Assembly (NCBI GenBank): GCA_002404055.1 | Contig: DHIZ01000241.1 | Coordinates: 1-33,684, forward strand | DNA: 33,684 bases | Direction: 5' to 3' | From: Chloroflexi bacterium UBA4733 | GTDB taxonomy: Bacteria; Chloroflexota; UBA4733 | Shown: piece by piece, positions 25,652 to 33,679 of the stretch | Layout: each line of letters begins with the position of its first letter | Position numbering within the stretch: position 1 is the stretch's first letter | Notes under the pieces: model-generated | The model's database searches: none | Seen by the model: the letters and a program-made list of their open reading frames with translations, nothing else | Told to the model about the DNA's origin: nothing | Made by a program: the position numbers and the translations under genes

Positions 25652-26731
25652 GTGGAGAAGGTACGTGTGGCAGTCCTGGGCGCAGGTCTGTTTGCATCGC
25701 AGGCGCATTTGCCTGGGATTCAGGCGCATCCGCAGGCGGAACTCGTCGCGCTGTATAGCAGGAGCCGGGAGCAGGCCGAGCGCGTCGCGGCGACGGTCGG
25801 GGGCGTGCCGGAAATCACGACCGATCTGGCGGGTCTGCTGGCTCGCGACGACCTGGACGCCGTCACGGTCGCCTCCAGCGACGATAACCACTATCACTAC
25901 ACGATGGCGGCATTACGCGCGGGCAAGCACGTCTTCTGCGAAAAGCCCCTGGCGGTCAACGCGCAGTTGGCGGCGGAGATGGCGCGGGAAGCACAGGCAC
26001 GCCAGCGGATTAATCAAGTCGGCTTCATCTTTCGCTACACCTATTGCCTGCAGGAGTTGCGTCGACTCGTCAAGGCAGGAGACATCGGAACGCCATTTTA
26101 CGCCCATGTGGAGTGGCAGGGGCTGGCGGCAGTTCGCGCGCAGCAACGCTTGACCTGGCGAAACCGAGCGGAGAGCTACGGCGCCGGCTTCATCGCGGAA
26201 CTCGGTAGCCACTTCATCGACGGCGTCAACTGGATCGTCGCGCCGGTCAGCGAAGTCTGCGCCATCGCCTACGCCCTACCGCGCGACGTCGTCGACGAGC
26301 AAGGCGCCAGGCATCGCAATGAGGCGCTCGACATGGCAACGATTCTGCTGCGCACAACGGACCAACAGCAGGGACAGATCACGGTCAGCAGGATCACCCC
26401 GGCGCATGGGGTGGCAGAGTTCATTCAGATCGTTGGCGAGGATGGCGCGCTGTGGGCCAGTTTGACGCGGGGTCAGGGCGAGTTACTGCGCCGAATGCGC
26501 CCCGGCGGCCACTGGGAAGAACTGGACCTGCCGGCTGCGGCGAACGACGGCAAACCGCACGCCACGACGCGCATGCTGGCCAGCTTCATCGATGCCTGCT
26601 TGCGCGGCGGCATTGATCCAGAGCAGGATGCCGATTTCCTGGAGGGCTACCGCGTGCAGTCTGCCCTCGACCAGGCGGTCGCCTCAACAAAGTCTGGCCG
26701 TTTCGAGCCGGTGGCGCAGGAGATCCCTTGA
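25652..26731 (+). CDS. Gfo/Idh/MocA-family oxidoreductase (B)
   Basis: A 359-residue dehydrogenase of the same superfamily. The nucleotide-binding loop is VLGAGLFASQAHLPG, the catalytic lysine lies in FCEKPLAVNAQLAAEM, and ELGSHFIDGVNWIV matches the catalytic helix of the C-terminal domain. The start is GTG at 25652 with GAGGGAG 6 bases upstream. It is a single gene, divergent from dehydrogenase A and convergent with dehydrogenase C. The substrate is unknown; context suggests a sugar acid, inositol or glycoside. Confidence 0.92.
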   Translation: MEKVRVAVLGAGLFASQAHLPGIQAHPQAELVALYSRSREQAERVAATVGGVPEITTDLAGLLARDDLDAVTVASSDDNHYHYTMAALRAGKHVFCEKPLAVNAQLAAEMAREAQARQRINQVGFIFRYTYCLQELRRLVKAGDIGTPFYAHVEWQGLAAVRAQQRLTWRNRAESYGAGFIAELGSHFIDGVNWIVAPVSEVCAIAYALPRDVVDEQGARHRNEALDMATILLRTTDQQQGQITVSRITPAHGVAEFIQIVGEDGALWASLTRGQGELLRRMRPGGHWEELDLPAAANDGKPHATTRMLASFIDACLRGGIDPEQDADFLEGYRVQSALDQAVASTKSGRFEPVAQEIP

Positions 26732-26776
26732 TATACAGAAAAGGGTACTGCGGGGTCTTGTTACAGTGCCGGAAGC

Positions 26777-26793
26777 GGCGCGCCATCCGCGCC
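26777..26793. terminator. Hairpin between convergent genes, possible terminator
   Basis: GGCGCG (26777-26782) and CGCGCC (26788-26793) can pair around a 5-base loop in the 77-base gap between two convergent dehydrogenase genes. No T-run follows on either strand, so a role as an intrinsic terminator is uncertain. Confidence 0.3.
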
Positions 26794-26808
26794 ACCTCTC
26801 CCGACGAT

Positions 26809-27981
26809 TCAGAAGGTCGTCCGTAGCTCCTGGGTCTGGCCGGTCTTGCTGGCCGCATAGCCTTTCTCGATCAGTTCAACGACGTGCCGGGCATGCGTGC
26901 CTGACGCAACGGGATCGCGATTCTCGACAATGCAATCCACCAGATGCATGATGTCGGCATAGACATGCCGTTCCGGTATCTCCAGGTGCGCACCGCTCAC
27001 GTGCGGGAGTTCTCCCGGCACCCGGCCGCGGATGAGACCAGGGCGCGGGGTGCGGCCCGGAGCTGCGTCGTCCAGCAGCGTCAGCCCGGCCAGGAGATCT
27101 GCCGGCAGTGGGGACCGCGAAGTGATTTCGAGCGCGCCCTCACCGGCGTCGATACCTCCGTCGCTGCCGCTGAACCAGAGGCGTCCAAAGCCCATACCCG
27201 GCGGAGCAACGCTGTTGTGCCCACCCAGCATGGCAAAGACATTTTCGCCAAAGTCGAGCAGCAATACGGTGTTGTCATCCATCTCGACCTTGATGCGCTC
27301 GTCTTTCCACTGACGGTACGGCAGGCCGATGCCGGACATCCCCGTCACCCGCTTGACCGGACCAAGGATGCCCGTGATGGCGTGCAGCGGATAGACTGCC
27401 ATGTCGTAGATGGGTCCGCCGCCCGGCCGGTAGTACCAGGTCGGGTTCACGTTCGACAGCACGTCGTCGCCCGTACGGAAGCGCTCGTGCTCGTGCCCTC
27501 CGCCGGACGTGTCACTGAACGCCCAATAGAGCTTGCCGATGACGTTGGCCCGGAGCAGCCGTTGCAGATACTGGTAGGTCGGGCGCAGCATCTGGCCCGG
27601 TGAGGCCACGAGCTTGCGTCCGTAGCGGTCGGCGGCTTCGACGACGGCATCGGCCTCGGCAAGCGTGGTCGTCATGGCTTTTTGCACATACACGTGCTTC
27701 CCAGCAGCGAGCGCCGCCATCGTCTGGGGAAAATGGGCGGGAATGGGTGTGGCGAGAAGCACCGCCTCCACGTCGGCCTTCCGCAACAGCTCATCAAAGT
27801 CCTGATACGCTTCTCGCCAGCCGAACTTGCGTGCTGTTGCTTCCGCTCGACCCGGAACCACATCGCAACAGGCGACGGTCTCGATTCGCTCCTGAGCGTC
27901 GGCGCAGGCCAGGTGTGGCAAGATTCCTCGCTGCGACACGCTCCCCAGCCCGGAGAGCGCCACTCGTACTCGTCGAGCCAT
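26809..27981 (-). CDS. Gfo/Idh/MocA-family oxidoreductase (C)
   Basis: A 390-residue dehydrogenase. The Rossmann loop is ALSGLGSVSQRGILPH. The usual EKP motif is replaced by HVYVQKAMTTT, which keeps the catalytic lysine but not Glu or Pro. The C-terminal domain has GGGPIYDMAVYPLHAITGIL and a 40-residue loop around GFGRLWFSGSDGGIDAGEGA. The ATG at 27981 has AGGAGGAAAAG directly upstream; the earlier in-frame ATG at 28008 lacks such a site. It follows the isomerase gene by 102 bases on the same strand, so the two probably form an operon driven by the promoter at 28939-28966. Confidence 0.92.
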   Translation of the reverse strand: MARRVRVALSGLGSVSQRGILPHLACADAQERIETVACCDVVPGRAEATARKFGWREAYQDFDELLRKADVEAVLLATPIPAHFPQTMAALAAGKHVYVQKAMTTTLAEADAVVEAADRYGRKLVASPGQMLRPTYQYLQRLLRANVIGKLYWAFSDTSGGGHEHERFRTGDDVLSNVNPTWYYRPGGGPIYDMAVYPLHAITGILGPVKRVTGMSGIGLPYRQWKDERIKVEMDDNTVLLLDFGENVFAMLGGHNSVAPPGMGFGRLWFSGSDGGIDAGEGALEITSRSPLPADLLAGLTLLDDAAPGRTPRPGLIRGRVPGELPHVSGAHLEIPERHVYADIMHLVDCIVENRDPVASGTHARHVVELIEKGYAASKTGQTQELRTTF

Positions 27982-28083
27982 CTTTTCCTCCTGGTGAACT
28001 TCGCTCACGCTACTCGGCGGTCTGATCTCGTCTGGGCTATTGATGGCGCTAGCCGATGCACACCGGCAGGACGCGCAGGGGCA

Positions 28084-28860
28084 CTACCAAAACTTCGCCA
28101 ACAACTCCTCGAGTGCCTTCTTACTGCGCGGCAACTCTTCGGCGCTACACTCGAAAACCCAGGCGTAATCGTAGCCCACCGACTTCAAGGCAGTGAACAT
28201 CGCCGGATAGTCGGTGTCCGGCTCAATAAAGGAATGATGCAGGCACGACAGGTGCTTGCCTACCTTGACGATCTCCTCGGCGTTCGTTCGTGCCGGGCCG
28301 CGAGGGTGAGCATAAATGCCAAACCCCGGACTGTCCACTTCCGCAACCATGCGGAGAAGTTCATCCATCCCGCCCAGACCGCAGAGATGCCACAGGCTGC
28401 CCTCGAAGGCAGCAACAACCCCACGCTTGGCGGCGACCTCCGCAGTCTCGGCGCAGTAACGCTTCGCCTGTTCCCATGTCGCTTGCGCTCGCGCGAAATG
28501 GACGAGACAGGCTTTCGCGCCGAGATCGGCAGTCAAGTCCAGATCTTTCTTCAAAATCTCGGCCCCGCGCTCCCAACTGTCCAAGGTCGGATGATACTCT
28601 GAAAAGCCCCAGACCCAGTCGGACGACAGCGAGGTGATCGTGACCCCAGCCTGCTCGGCGTCACGGCGCAATTGTTCCCGCTGCTGCCCGTTCAGGGCTT
28701 CGGCCCAGATTCCACGTCGCTTCGCTCGCGGCGCCGCCGGTGGCAAGGTCGAGAACTCGATCCCGTCGAGTCCAAGCGACTTGATTTGGGCGATTGCCCA
28801 CTGCGGCGTGTATGGCTCGTCGGAGGGCGGGATACCGCCTTCACGGGTCGCGATCAGCAT
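28084..28860 (-). CDS. Sugar phosphate isomerase/epimerase-like TIM barrel protein (possible keto-glycoside lyase)
   Basis: A 258-residue xylose-isomerase-like TIM barrel. Strands include LGLDGIEFSTLPP, GVTITSLSSDW, GVVAAFEGSLWHL, HLSCLHHSFIEPD and YAWVFECSAEELP, with Glu and His residues where the family binds a divalent metal. It is co-oriented with dehydrogenase C. Proteins of this fold paired with Gfo/Idh/MocA enzymes act as isomerases in inositol breakdown and as lyases on 3-keto-glycosides, so either role is possible. The start ATG at 28860 has an ideal AAGGAGG 6 bases upstream; the open frame to 29046 was rejected for that reason. Confidence 0.9.
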   Translation of the reverse strand: MLIATREGGIPPSDEPYTPQWAIAQIKSLGLDGIEFSTLPPAAPRAKRRGIWAEALNGQQREQLRRDAEQAGVTITSLSSDWVWGFSEYHPTLDSWERGAEILKKDLDLTADLGAKACLVHFARAQATWEQAKRYCAETAEVAAKRGVVAAFEGSLWHLCGLGGMDELLRMVAEVDSPGFGIYAHPRGPARTNAEEIVKVGKHLSCLHHSFIEPDTDYPAMFTALKSVGYDYAWVFECSAEELPRSKKALEELLAKFW

Positions 28861-28938
28861 CGATTGCCTCCTTGTATTGGCGCCAGGAACCGAGGGGCGC
28901 CCGCTGCAGTCCGGACAGACCCCGTGTTGCGCGTGGCA

Positions 28939-28966
28939 AGTATAGGAGCTAACAGCACAAATGCAA
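28939..28966 (-). promoter_or_regulatory. Predicted promoter of the isomerase-dehydrogenase C operon
   Basis: On the minus strand TTGCAT (28966-28961) and TATACT (28944-28939) are spaced by 16 bases. Transcription would start near 28932, about 70 bases before the isomerase start. It is back to back with the promoter at 29005-29033, leaving 38 bases between the two -35 boxes for a shared regulator. Confidence 0.55.
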
Positions 28967-29004
28967 GGGGCCAGGCGAAACAGGTAGAAAAAGGTTACGG
29001 CGCC

Positions 29005-29033
29005 TTGACACGATGCTCTGGACTGTGTACAGT
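29005..29033 (+). promoter_or_regulatory. Predicted sigma-70 promoter of the ABC transporter operon
   Basis: A consensus TTGACA (29005-29010) is followed by exactly 17 bases and TACAGT (29028-29033), so transcription should begin near 29040. This leaves an unusually long leader of about 195 bases before the binding-protein start at 29236, which can form the two folded elements listed next. Confidence 0.72.
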
Positions 29034-29056
29034 AGCCGCATGCCACTGTATCCCTA

Positions 29057-29124
29057 CTCGGGGCGAGGCGAGACGCTCGCCGCGTGGGCGCTAGGGCGGG
29101 AAGGAGGCGCTCGCCTATACCGAG
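29057..29124 (+). other. Predicted structured RNA element 1 in the leader of the ABC operon
   Basis: CTCGG (29057-29061) pairs with CCGAG (29120-29124) and GGCGAG (29062-29067) pairs with CTCGCC (29110-29115), separated only by a TATA bulge, giving an 11-pair stem. Inside it GGCGAG (29067-29072) and CTCGCC (29076-29081) form a tight hairpin. All of this is in the predicted untranslated leader. No known riboswitch class is recognised. Confidence 0.5.
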
Positions 29125-29163
29125 GATGTAGAAACCTATCGCTGTTCTACCGGAACGTTCACC

Positions 29164-29204
29164 GACGAGCGGATGCCTATGCTCTTTGAGAGCAGTCGCT
29201 CGTC
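29164..29204 (+). other. Predicted structured RNA element 2, nested stem-loop before the ribosome binding site
   Basis: GACGAGCG (29164-29171) and CGCTCGTC (29197-29204) form an exact 8-pair outer stem. Inside, TGCTCT (29180-29185) and AGAGCA (29189-29194) form a 6-pair hairpin with a 3-base loop, leaving an 8/2 internal loop. It ends about 20 bases before the AAAGG of the binding-protein gene, a position suited to translational control. Confidence 0.5.
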
Positions 29205-29235
29205 ACCTCAGCATAGTGTGACAGAAAGGCTAGCG

Positions 29236-30759
29236 ATGACTCAGCTATCAAACGACACAGTCACTTCCCTCGATCGGCGTAGCAGACGAAGGCTCCTACG
29301 GATTGCAGCGCTTGGCGCTGCGGGGCTAGGCGCCACCGCACTCCTCGCGGCATGCGGCGCATCCAGCGCCGGTTCGGCAACGACCGGCACCACGAGCAGT
29401 GCCGCCGGGTCGGTTGCCCCGACAACGGCCGCAGCGAGCAAAGCAGCGGCGAGCACTGCCGCCAAAGCGGTCGTGCCCGCGACGCCAACGTTGCCGCCTG
29501 CGGCCGTTGTCGGCAGCGGAACGGAGATTCGGTGGCAATTCCGCGGCGCACCAGCGGACCTGAAGGGGGCGCAACTGACCCTCACCAAGAGCTTTGTCCC
29601 GGCGAATCCGAAGATCAAGGTCACGATTGAGCCGGCGCCGAACAACCGCGATGAAAAGCTCATCGCCCAGATGGTGGCGGGCGATCCGCCCGATGTCTTC
29701 GAGACCTGGGGCGACAACGTGCAGCAGTTCGCTGAGAAGGGCCAGGTTGTTGATGTCAATTCTCTGGTAGATAAGAGCAAGATGGACATCAGCGACTTCT
29801 ACCAGTGGCAGTGGCGCGACTTCAATATTCCACTCAAGGGCGGTCCCAAGCTCGGTGGCACCCTGATCCGCTTCGGCCTACCCAAATACGTCAACGTCAT
29901 GGTCTTGTGGGTCAATAAGGACATGTTCCAGCAAAAGGGCCAGGCGCTGCCGACCCTGGACTGGACGCACAACGAGTACGCCGACGCGATGCGCAAGCTC
30001 ACCGTCATGGAAGGCAACAAGGTCAAGGTCGGCGGCGCGCATATCCCTATGGATTCCTGGGATCGCTACTGGTACCGCGTCTACATGTGGGGTGGTTTTG
30101 ACGCCGATCCGAACGACCCGACAAAATCCGACCTGGGCCAGAAGGAGGCGCAAGATGCCTTCGAGTGGGCACGAAAACTGGCCTGGGACGAGAAAGTTCT
30201 GCTGATTCCCCTTTCCGGCATGCCGCAGGTTTCGGGGGACCGTTTCTTTTCCGGTCAGTACGCCATCAACGAGGATGGCTTTTATCCTTTCTCGATGGCG
30301 AAGAACAATTCCAGCACGAAGATCAACTGGCAGTATGCGCACGTCCCGAAAGGCCCCGTCAAGCGGGAAGTGCTCGGCACGACGGACGGCTTTTCCATGT
30401 CGAAGCAGGCACAGCATCCCGACGAAGCCTGGACGCTGCTGCAATACCTCTCTGGTGTCGACTACCAGACGGCGCAGGTCGAAACGACCGGACTATTGCC
30501 CGTACGCACCTCGGTCCTGGCGAACTGGAAGACGATCTGCATCAAGCAGTACCCGGAACTGGAACAGGTCAACCTGGACGTTGGTGCTCAGGCCATGCAG
30601 ATGGGCTACCCAGGCAACCGTAACTTCTTTAAGAACACGACGGCGGCGCAGGAGTTGATCAATCCTGCCTTGCAGAAGGTCTTCGACGTCGGTCAGACGC
30701 CGGTGACCTACTTCCAGCAGGTGTCGGACCAGGTAACGCAAAACGAGAAGAGCAGCTAA
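29236..30759 (+). CDS. ABC transporter solute-binding lipoprotein (family 1, sugar type)
   Basis: A 507-residue exported lipoprotein. DRRSRRRLLRIAALGAAG with twin arginines and the lipobox LLAAC mark Tat export and lipid attachment. A Ser/Thr/Ala-rich linker of about 60 residues leads into the binding fold (EIRWQFRGAPADLK; LIAQMVAGDPPDVFETWGDN; VMVLWVNKDMFQQKG; DGFSMSKQAQHPDEAW). It binds a sugar or oligosaccharide for the two permeases downstream. The ATG at 29236 has AAAGG 6 bases upstream; the frame start at 29173 would add residues inside the predicted RNA fold and was rejected. A long hairpin separates it from the permease genes. Confidence 0.94.
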   Translation: MTQLSNDTVTSLDRRSRRRLLRIAALGAAGLGATALLAACGASSAGSATTGTTSSAAGSVAPTTAAASKAAASTAAKAVVPATPTLPPAAVVGSGTEIRWQFRGAPADLKGAQLTLTKSFVPANPKIKVTIEPAPNNRDEKLIAQMVAGDPPDVFETWGDNVQQFAEKGQVVDVNSLVDKSKMDISDFYQWQWRDFNIPLKGGPKLGGTLIRFGLPKYVNVMVLWVNKDMFQQKGQALPTLDWTHNEYADAMRKLTVMEGNKVKVGGAHIPMDSWDRYWYRVYMWGGFDADPNDPTKSDLGQKEAQDAFEWARKLAWDEKVLLIPLSGMPQVSGDRFFSGQYAINEDGFYPFSMAKNNSSTKINWQYAHVPKGPVKREVLGTTDGFSMSKQAQHPDEAWTLLQYLSGVDYQTAQVETTGLLPVRTSVLANWKTICIKQYPELEQVNLDVGAQAMQMGYPGNRNFFKNTTAAQELINPALQKVFDVGQTPVTYFQQVSDQVTQNEKSS

Positions 30760-30797
30760 CAGACCGCCTCGGCTCGTTGGCGAGTCGCCGGGGGCAG

Positions 30798-30865
30798 GGC
30801 CGGCCACCGGCATCGTGATGGTGTATGATTCGTTTGGGCGCACCTTCACGATACCGTGGCCGGTC
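30798..30865 (+). promoter_or_regulatory. Long imperfect hairpin between binding-protein and permease genes
   Basis: The arms 30802-30823 and 30841-30861 are complementary with one bulged base and two mismatched positions, around a 17-base loop; pairing continues outward to about 30798/30865. It lies in the 194-base gap after the binding-protein stop. Such hairpins are known in sugar ABC operons (malE-malF type), where they protect the upstream mRNA and keep the binding protein in excess over the permeases. No T-run follows, so it is more likely a stabiliser than a full terminator. Confidence 0.65.
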
Positions 30866-30953
30866 ACTGCCCTGTCGCTCGTCCTCAGCAGGGCGAAGGA
30901 GGGCTCGGCTGTTGCGCCTCACTTGTCGCGAACGCTAGGAGGGATCACACAGC

Positions 30954-31898
30954 ATGGCAGGGCAGACGACGATTGCGCAGACGGCGCCCCGCGTGCGTGG
31001 TCGAACCCGCCTGTCGCAACGCGCGCAAGAGCAACTCTGGGCCTATCTCTTCATTTCCCCCTGGGTGATTGGCTTTCTCATTTTCACCTTCGGAGCCATG
31101 GCCTTTTCGCTGGGCTTGAGTTTCTTGAACACGGATCTCCTGGAAACTACCAAGTTCATTGGCGTCAATAACTATGTGAACCTCGCCCACGATCCACTGT
31201 TTTGGAACGCGCTCCGCGTCACAGTCATCTACACCGTGCTCTCCGTGCCGTTCGGTACCGCCATCGCGCTCATCATCGCCGTATTGCTGAACCAGAAAAT
31301 TCGACCGTTGGGCTTCTGGCGCACCGTCTACTACCTGCCGGCGCTCGTGAGCGGCGTCGCTGTCGCGGTGCTCTGGGGCTGGGTGCTCGACCCGGACTAC
31401 GGTCTGCTGAACTCGGCGCTGGGCTTCTTTGGGCTACCCCAACCGCGCTGGCTGCTGAGCGAGTTCTGGGTGATTCCCGGCATTGCCATGATCGCCCTCT
31501 GGGGCGCCGGCGCGAACATGCTGCTCTACCTGGCGGGCTTACAAGGCATCCCTACCCAACTGAACGAGGCAGCCCGGATTGACGGCGCCAGCGGCTGGCG
31601 CGTCTTCACGCGGATCACCCTCCCGCTCCTGACCCCCACCATTTTCTTCAACTTCCTGTTGAACATGATCGGCTCGTTTCAGGTCTTCACGACGAACTAC
31701 GTGCTAACCCAGGGTGGTCCCAACAACGCGAGCACGACACTTGTCCTTTTCCTGTACACCAAGGCTTTCGCCCAGTTCCACTTTGGCTATGCCTCGGCAG
31801 TTGCCTGGATCCTGTTCGCCATCATCCTCTGCTTTACGCTGGTCGTCTTCCGCAGTTCCAACCGCTGGGTCTACTATGAAGGGGGGCTCCGTCAATAA
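30954..31898 (+). CDS. ABC transporter permease, MalF/UgpA-like
   Basis: A 314-residue membrane protein with about six helices, the first at FISPWVIGFLIFTFGAMAFSL. The EAA loop that contacts the ATPase is seen as LNEAARIDGASGWRVFTRITLPLL. It forms half of the channel for the sugar captured by the upstream lipoprotein. The ATG at 30954 has AGGAGGG 10 bases upstream. Its stop codon overlaps the next gene's start by one base (TAATG), so the two permeases are translationally coupled. Confidence 0.95.
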   Translation: MAGQTTIAQTAPRVRGRTRLSQRAQEQLWAYLFISPWVIGFLIFTFGAMAFSLGLSFLNTDLLETTKFIGVNNYVNLAHDPLFWNALRVTVIYTVLSVPFGTAIALIIAVLLNQKIRPLGFWRTVYYLPALVSGVAVAVLWGWVLDPDYGLLNSALGFFGLPQPRWLLSEFWVIPGIAMIALWGAGANMLLYLAGLQGIPTQLNEAARIDGASGWRVFTRITLPLLTPTIFFNFLLNMIGSFQVFTTNYVLTQGGPNNASTTLVLFLYTKAFAQFHFGYASAVAWILFAIILCFTLVVFRSSNRWVYYEGGLRQ

Positions 31899-32779
31899 TG
31901 GCCTCAACCACTGCTCCATTCGCGGCGACCCATCGTCGACCGCGCACGATTCGCTGGGAGAGCCTGCTCACGCGGGGAGTCATTTACGCCCTGGTCGTGC
32001 TCGGTGCGATCATCTTTTCCTTACCGTTTATCTGGATGCTCTCGGCGTCGGTGAAGTCGGCCGGCGAGGTGCTCATTTACCCGCCGAAGTGGATCCCAAG
32101 CCAGTGGATCTTTAGTAACTACACCAAGCCATGGGGCGAAGTGCCCTTCACCACCTTCTATCGCAACACCTTCCTGGTGGCGGGGATTGACATCGTCGCC
32201 ACGGTCTTTTCCAGTTCGATCGTGGCCTTCGCGTTCGCCCGCATGCGCTTCCGCGGCCGTGGCTTCCTCTTCCTGCTCATTGTGAGTACGCTGATGTTGC
32301 CATCGCAGGTGACGCTGATTCCGCAGTACGTGCTCTTCAGCAGGCTACACTGGGTGAACACGCTGCGACCGCTAATCGTGCCGGTATTCTTCGGCAGCGC
32401 CTTCAACATCTTTCTGCTGCGGCAGTTCATGATGACAATCCCCCATGAAATGGATGACGCGGCACGTATCGACGGGGCGAGTTGGTTCAGCATTTACTGG
32501 CGTATTCTGTTGCCGCTCACGGCTCCAGCGCTCGGTGTGGTCGCCATCTTTGAATTCACCTTCCGCTGGAACGACTTCCTCGGTCCGTTGATCTATCTCA
32601 ATACGCCGGACAAGTTCACCATCCAGCTTGGCTTGCGTATGCTTACCACCCAATACACGTCGGATATTCCGGGCACAATGGCCATGACGGTCGTCTCCCT
32701 CATCCCGGTCCTCGTCATCTTCTTTGTGGCCCAGCGCTACTTCATCCAAGGTATTGTGGTCAGCGGCATCAAGGGATAA
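31898..32779 (+). CDS. ABC transporter permease, MalG/UgpE-like
   Basis: A 293-residue membrane protein with about six helices, starting with GVIYALVVLGAIIFSLPFIWML. The EAA loop reads MDDAARIDGASWFSIYWRILLPLTAPAL. It is the second half of the transporter channel. No ABC ATPase gene is present in the window; carbohydrate transporters of this class often share one ATPase (MsiK/UgpC type) encoded elsewhere. A SAM methyltransferase gene follows after 20 bases. Confidence 0.95.
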   Translation: MASTTAPFAATHRRPRTIRWESLLTRGVIYALVVLGAIIFSLPFIWMLSASVKSAGEVLIYPPKWIPSQWIFSNYTKPWGEVPFTTFYRNTFLVAGIDIVATVFSSSIVAFAFARMRFRGRGFLFLLIVSTLMLPSQVTLIPQYVLFSRLHWVNTLRPLIVPVFFGSAFNIFLLRQFMMTIPHEMDDAARIDGASWFSIYWRILLPLTAPALGVVAIFEFTFRWNDFLGPLIYLNTPDKFTIQLGLRMLTTQYTSDIPGTMAMTVVSLIPVLVIFFVAQRYFIQGIVVSGIKG

Positions 32780-32799
32780 CAGATCCAGGAGACTACGCC

Positions 32800-33609
32800 T
32801 TGGACCGCTACCTCCAATCCAACCTCACCCTCTGGAACACCTGGGCCGACATGCACGTTCCGTCCGCCTACTACGATGTCAAGGGATTCAAAGCAGGCAG
32901 GTCCAGTCTCCGGGCGATCGAAGTCGAAGAGCTGGGCGACGTCACCAGGAAATCGTTGCTGCACCTGCAGTGCCATTTCGGGATGGACACGCTTTCCTGG
33001 GCCCGGCGCGGTGCGGCGGTTACCGGCGCTGACTTTTCCGATCATGCCATCGCGGCGGCAAGAGCGCTGGCTGCGGAGGTGAACCTGCCGGCGCGGTTCA
33101 TCCAGTCCGAGGTCTACCGCCTGCCCGACGTGTTGGAAGGGCAGTTCGACATCGTTTATACCTCTTACGGCGTGCTGTTCTGGCTGCCTGACCTGCGTCG
33201 CTGGGCAGAGGTCATCGCGCACTCCCTCAAGCCGGGCGGCATCTTTTACATCGTGGAGTACCATCCGTTTGCCGCCGTCTTCGAGAACGAGAACGCCGGC
33301 GACCTGGAGGTCGCCTACCCGTACTTCCACGGACCCGAACCGCTGGAGTTCGAGACCAACGGCTCTTACGCCGACCGCATGGCGGACTTCCATTTCCCGG
33401 AGTACGGCTGGGACCACCCCTTGAGCGAGATAATCAACGCGCTGCTGAGCGTTGGCCTGCGCCTGGAGTTTGTCCACGAGTTCCCCTACTGCGGCGAGCA
33501 ACGCTTCCCTTTCATGGTGCGCGGCGAAGATGGCTGGTGGCGGTTGGCAGGCAAGAACGACAACATGATCCCGGTGCTGTTTTCGTTGAAGGCGACGAAG
33601 GCGAGCTAG
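32800..33609 (+). CDS. Class I SAM-dependent methyltransferase
   Basis: A 269-residue cytoplasmic protein. The SAM-binding loop is LLHLQCHFGMDTLSWARRGA, a variant of the usual LDLGCGTG, followed by the acidic strand end VTGADFSDHAIAAA; the later motif is GQFDIVYTSYGVLFWLPDLRRW and LKPGGIFYIVEYHP. The substrate is unknown. The start is TTG at 32800 with AGGAG 8 bases upstream. Only 20 bases separate it from the permease gene, so it is probably the last gene of the transporter operon, which is an unusual companion for sugar uptake. Confidence 0.9.
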   Translation: MDRYLQSNLTLWNTWADMHVPSAYYDVKGFKAGRSSLRAIEVEELGDVTRKSLLHLQCHFGMDTLSWARRGAAVTGADFSDHAIAAARALAAEVNLPARFIQSEVYRLPDVLEGQFDIVYTSYGVLFWLPDLRRWAEVIAHSLKPGGIFYIVEYHPFAAVFENENAGDLEVAYPYFHGPEPLEFETNGSYADRMADFHFPEYGWDHPLSEIINALLSVGLRLEFVHEFPYCGEQRFPFMVRGEDGWWRLAGKNDNMIPVLFSLKATKAS

Positions 33610-33665
33610 GCGACCACGTAAACTGCGTCCGGCAGGTTCATCACACATCGGCGCCAGGGGTCCCG

Positions 33666-33679
33666 GCGACTGAAGTCGC
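33666..33679. repeat. Short palindrome, possible edge of an interspersed REP-like repeat
   Basis: GCGACT and AGTCGC flank GA as a perfect hairpin, set in CCCGGCGACTGAAGTCGCGG. Repeats with this GACTGAAGTC core followed by GCGGGCT occur in many copies in several high-GC genomes. Only one end is visible because the window stops here. Confidence 0.4.

Noticed and set aside
28861..29046. N-terminal extension of the isomerase at 28084-28860
   Set aside because: It covers the predicted promoter, is Cys-rich and unlike the family; an ideal AAGGAGG precedes the ATG at 28860.
29095..29235. Short open reading in the ABC operon leader (reads KEALAYTEDVETYRC)
   Set aside because: I considered a gene remnant, but no family is recognised, a stop lies at 29092-29094, and the stretch is better explained by the RNA pairing.
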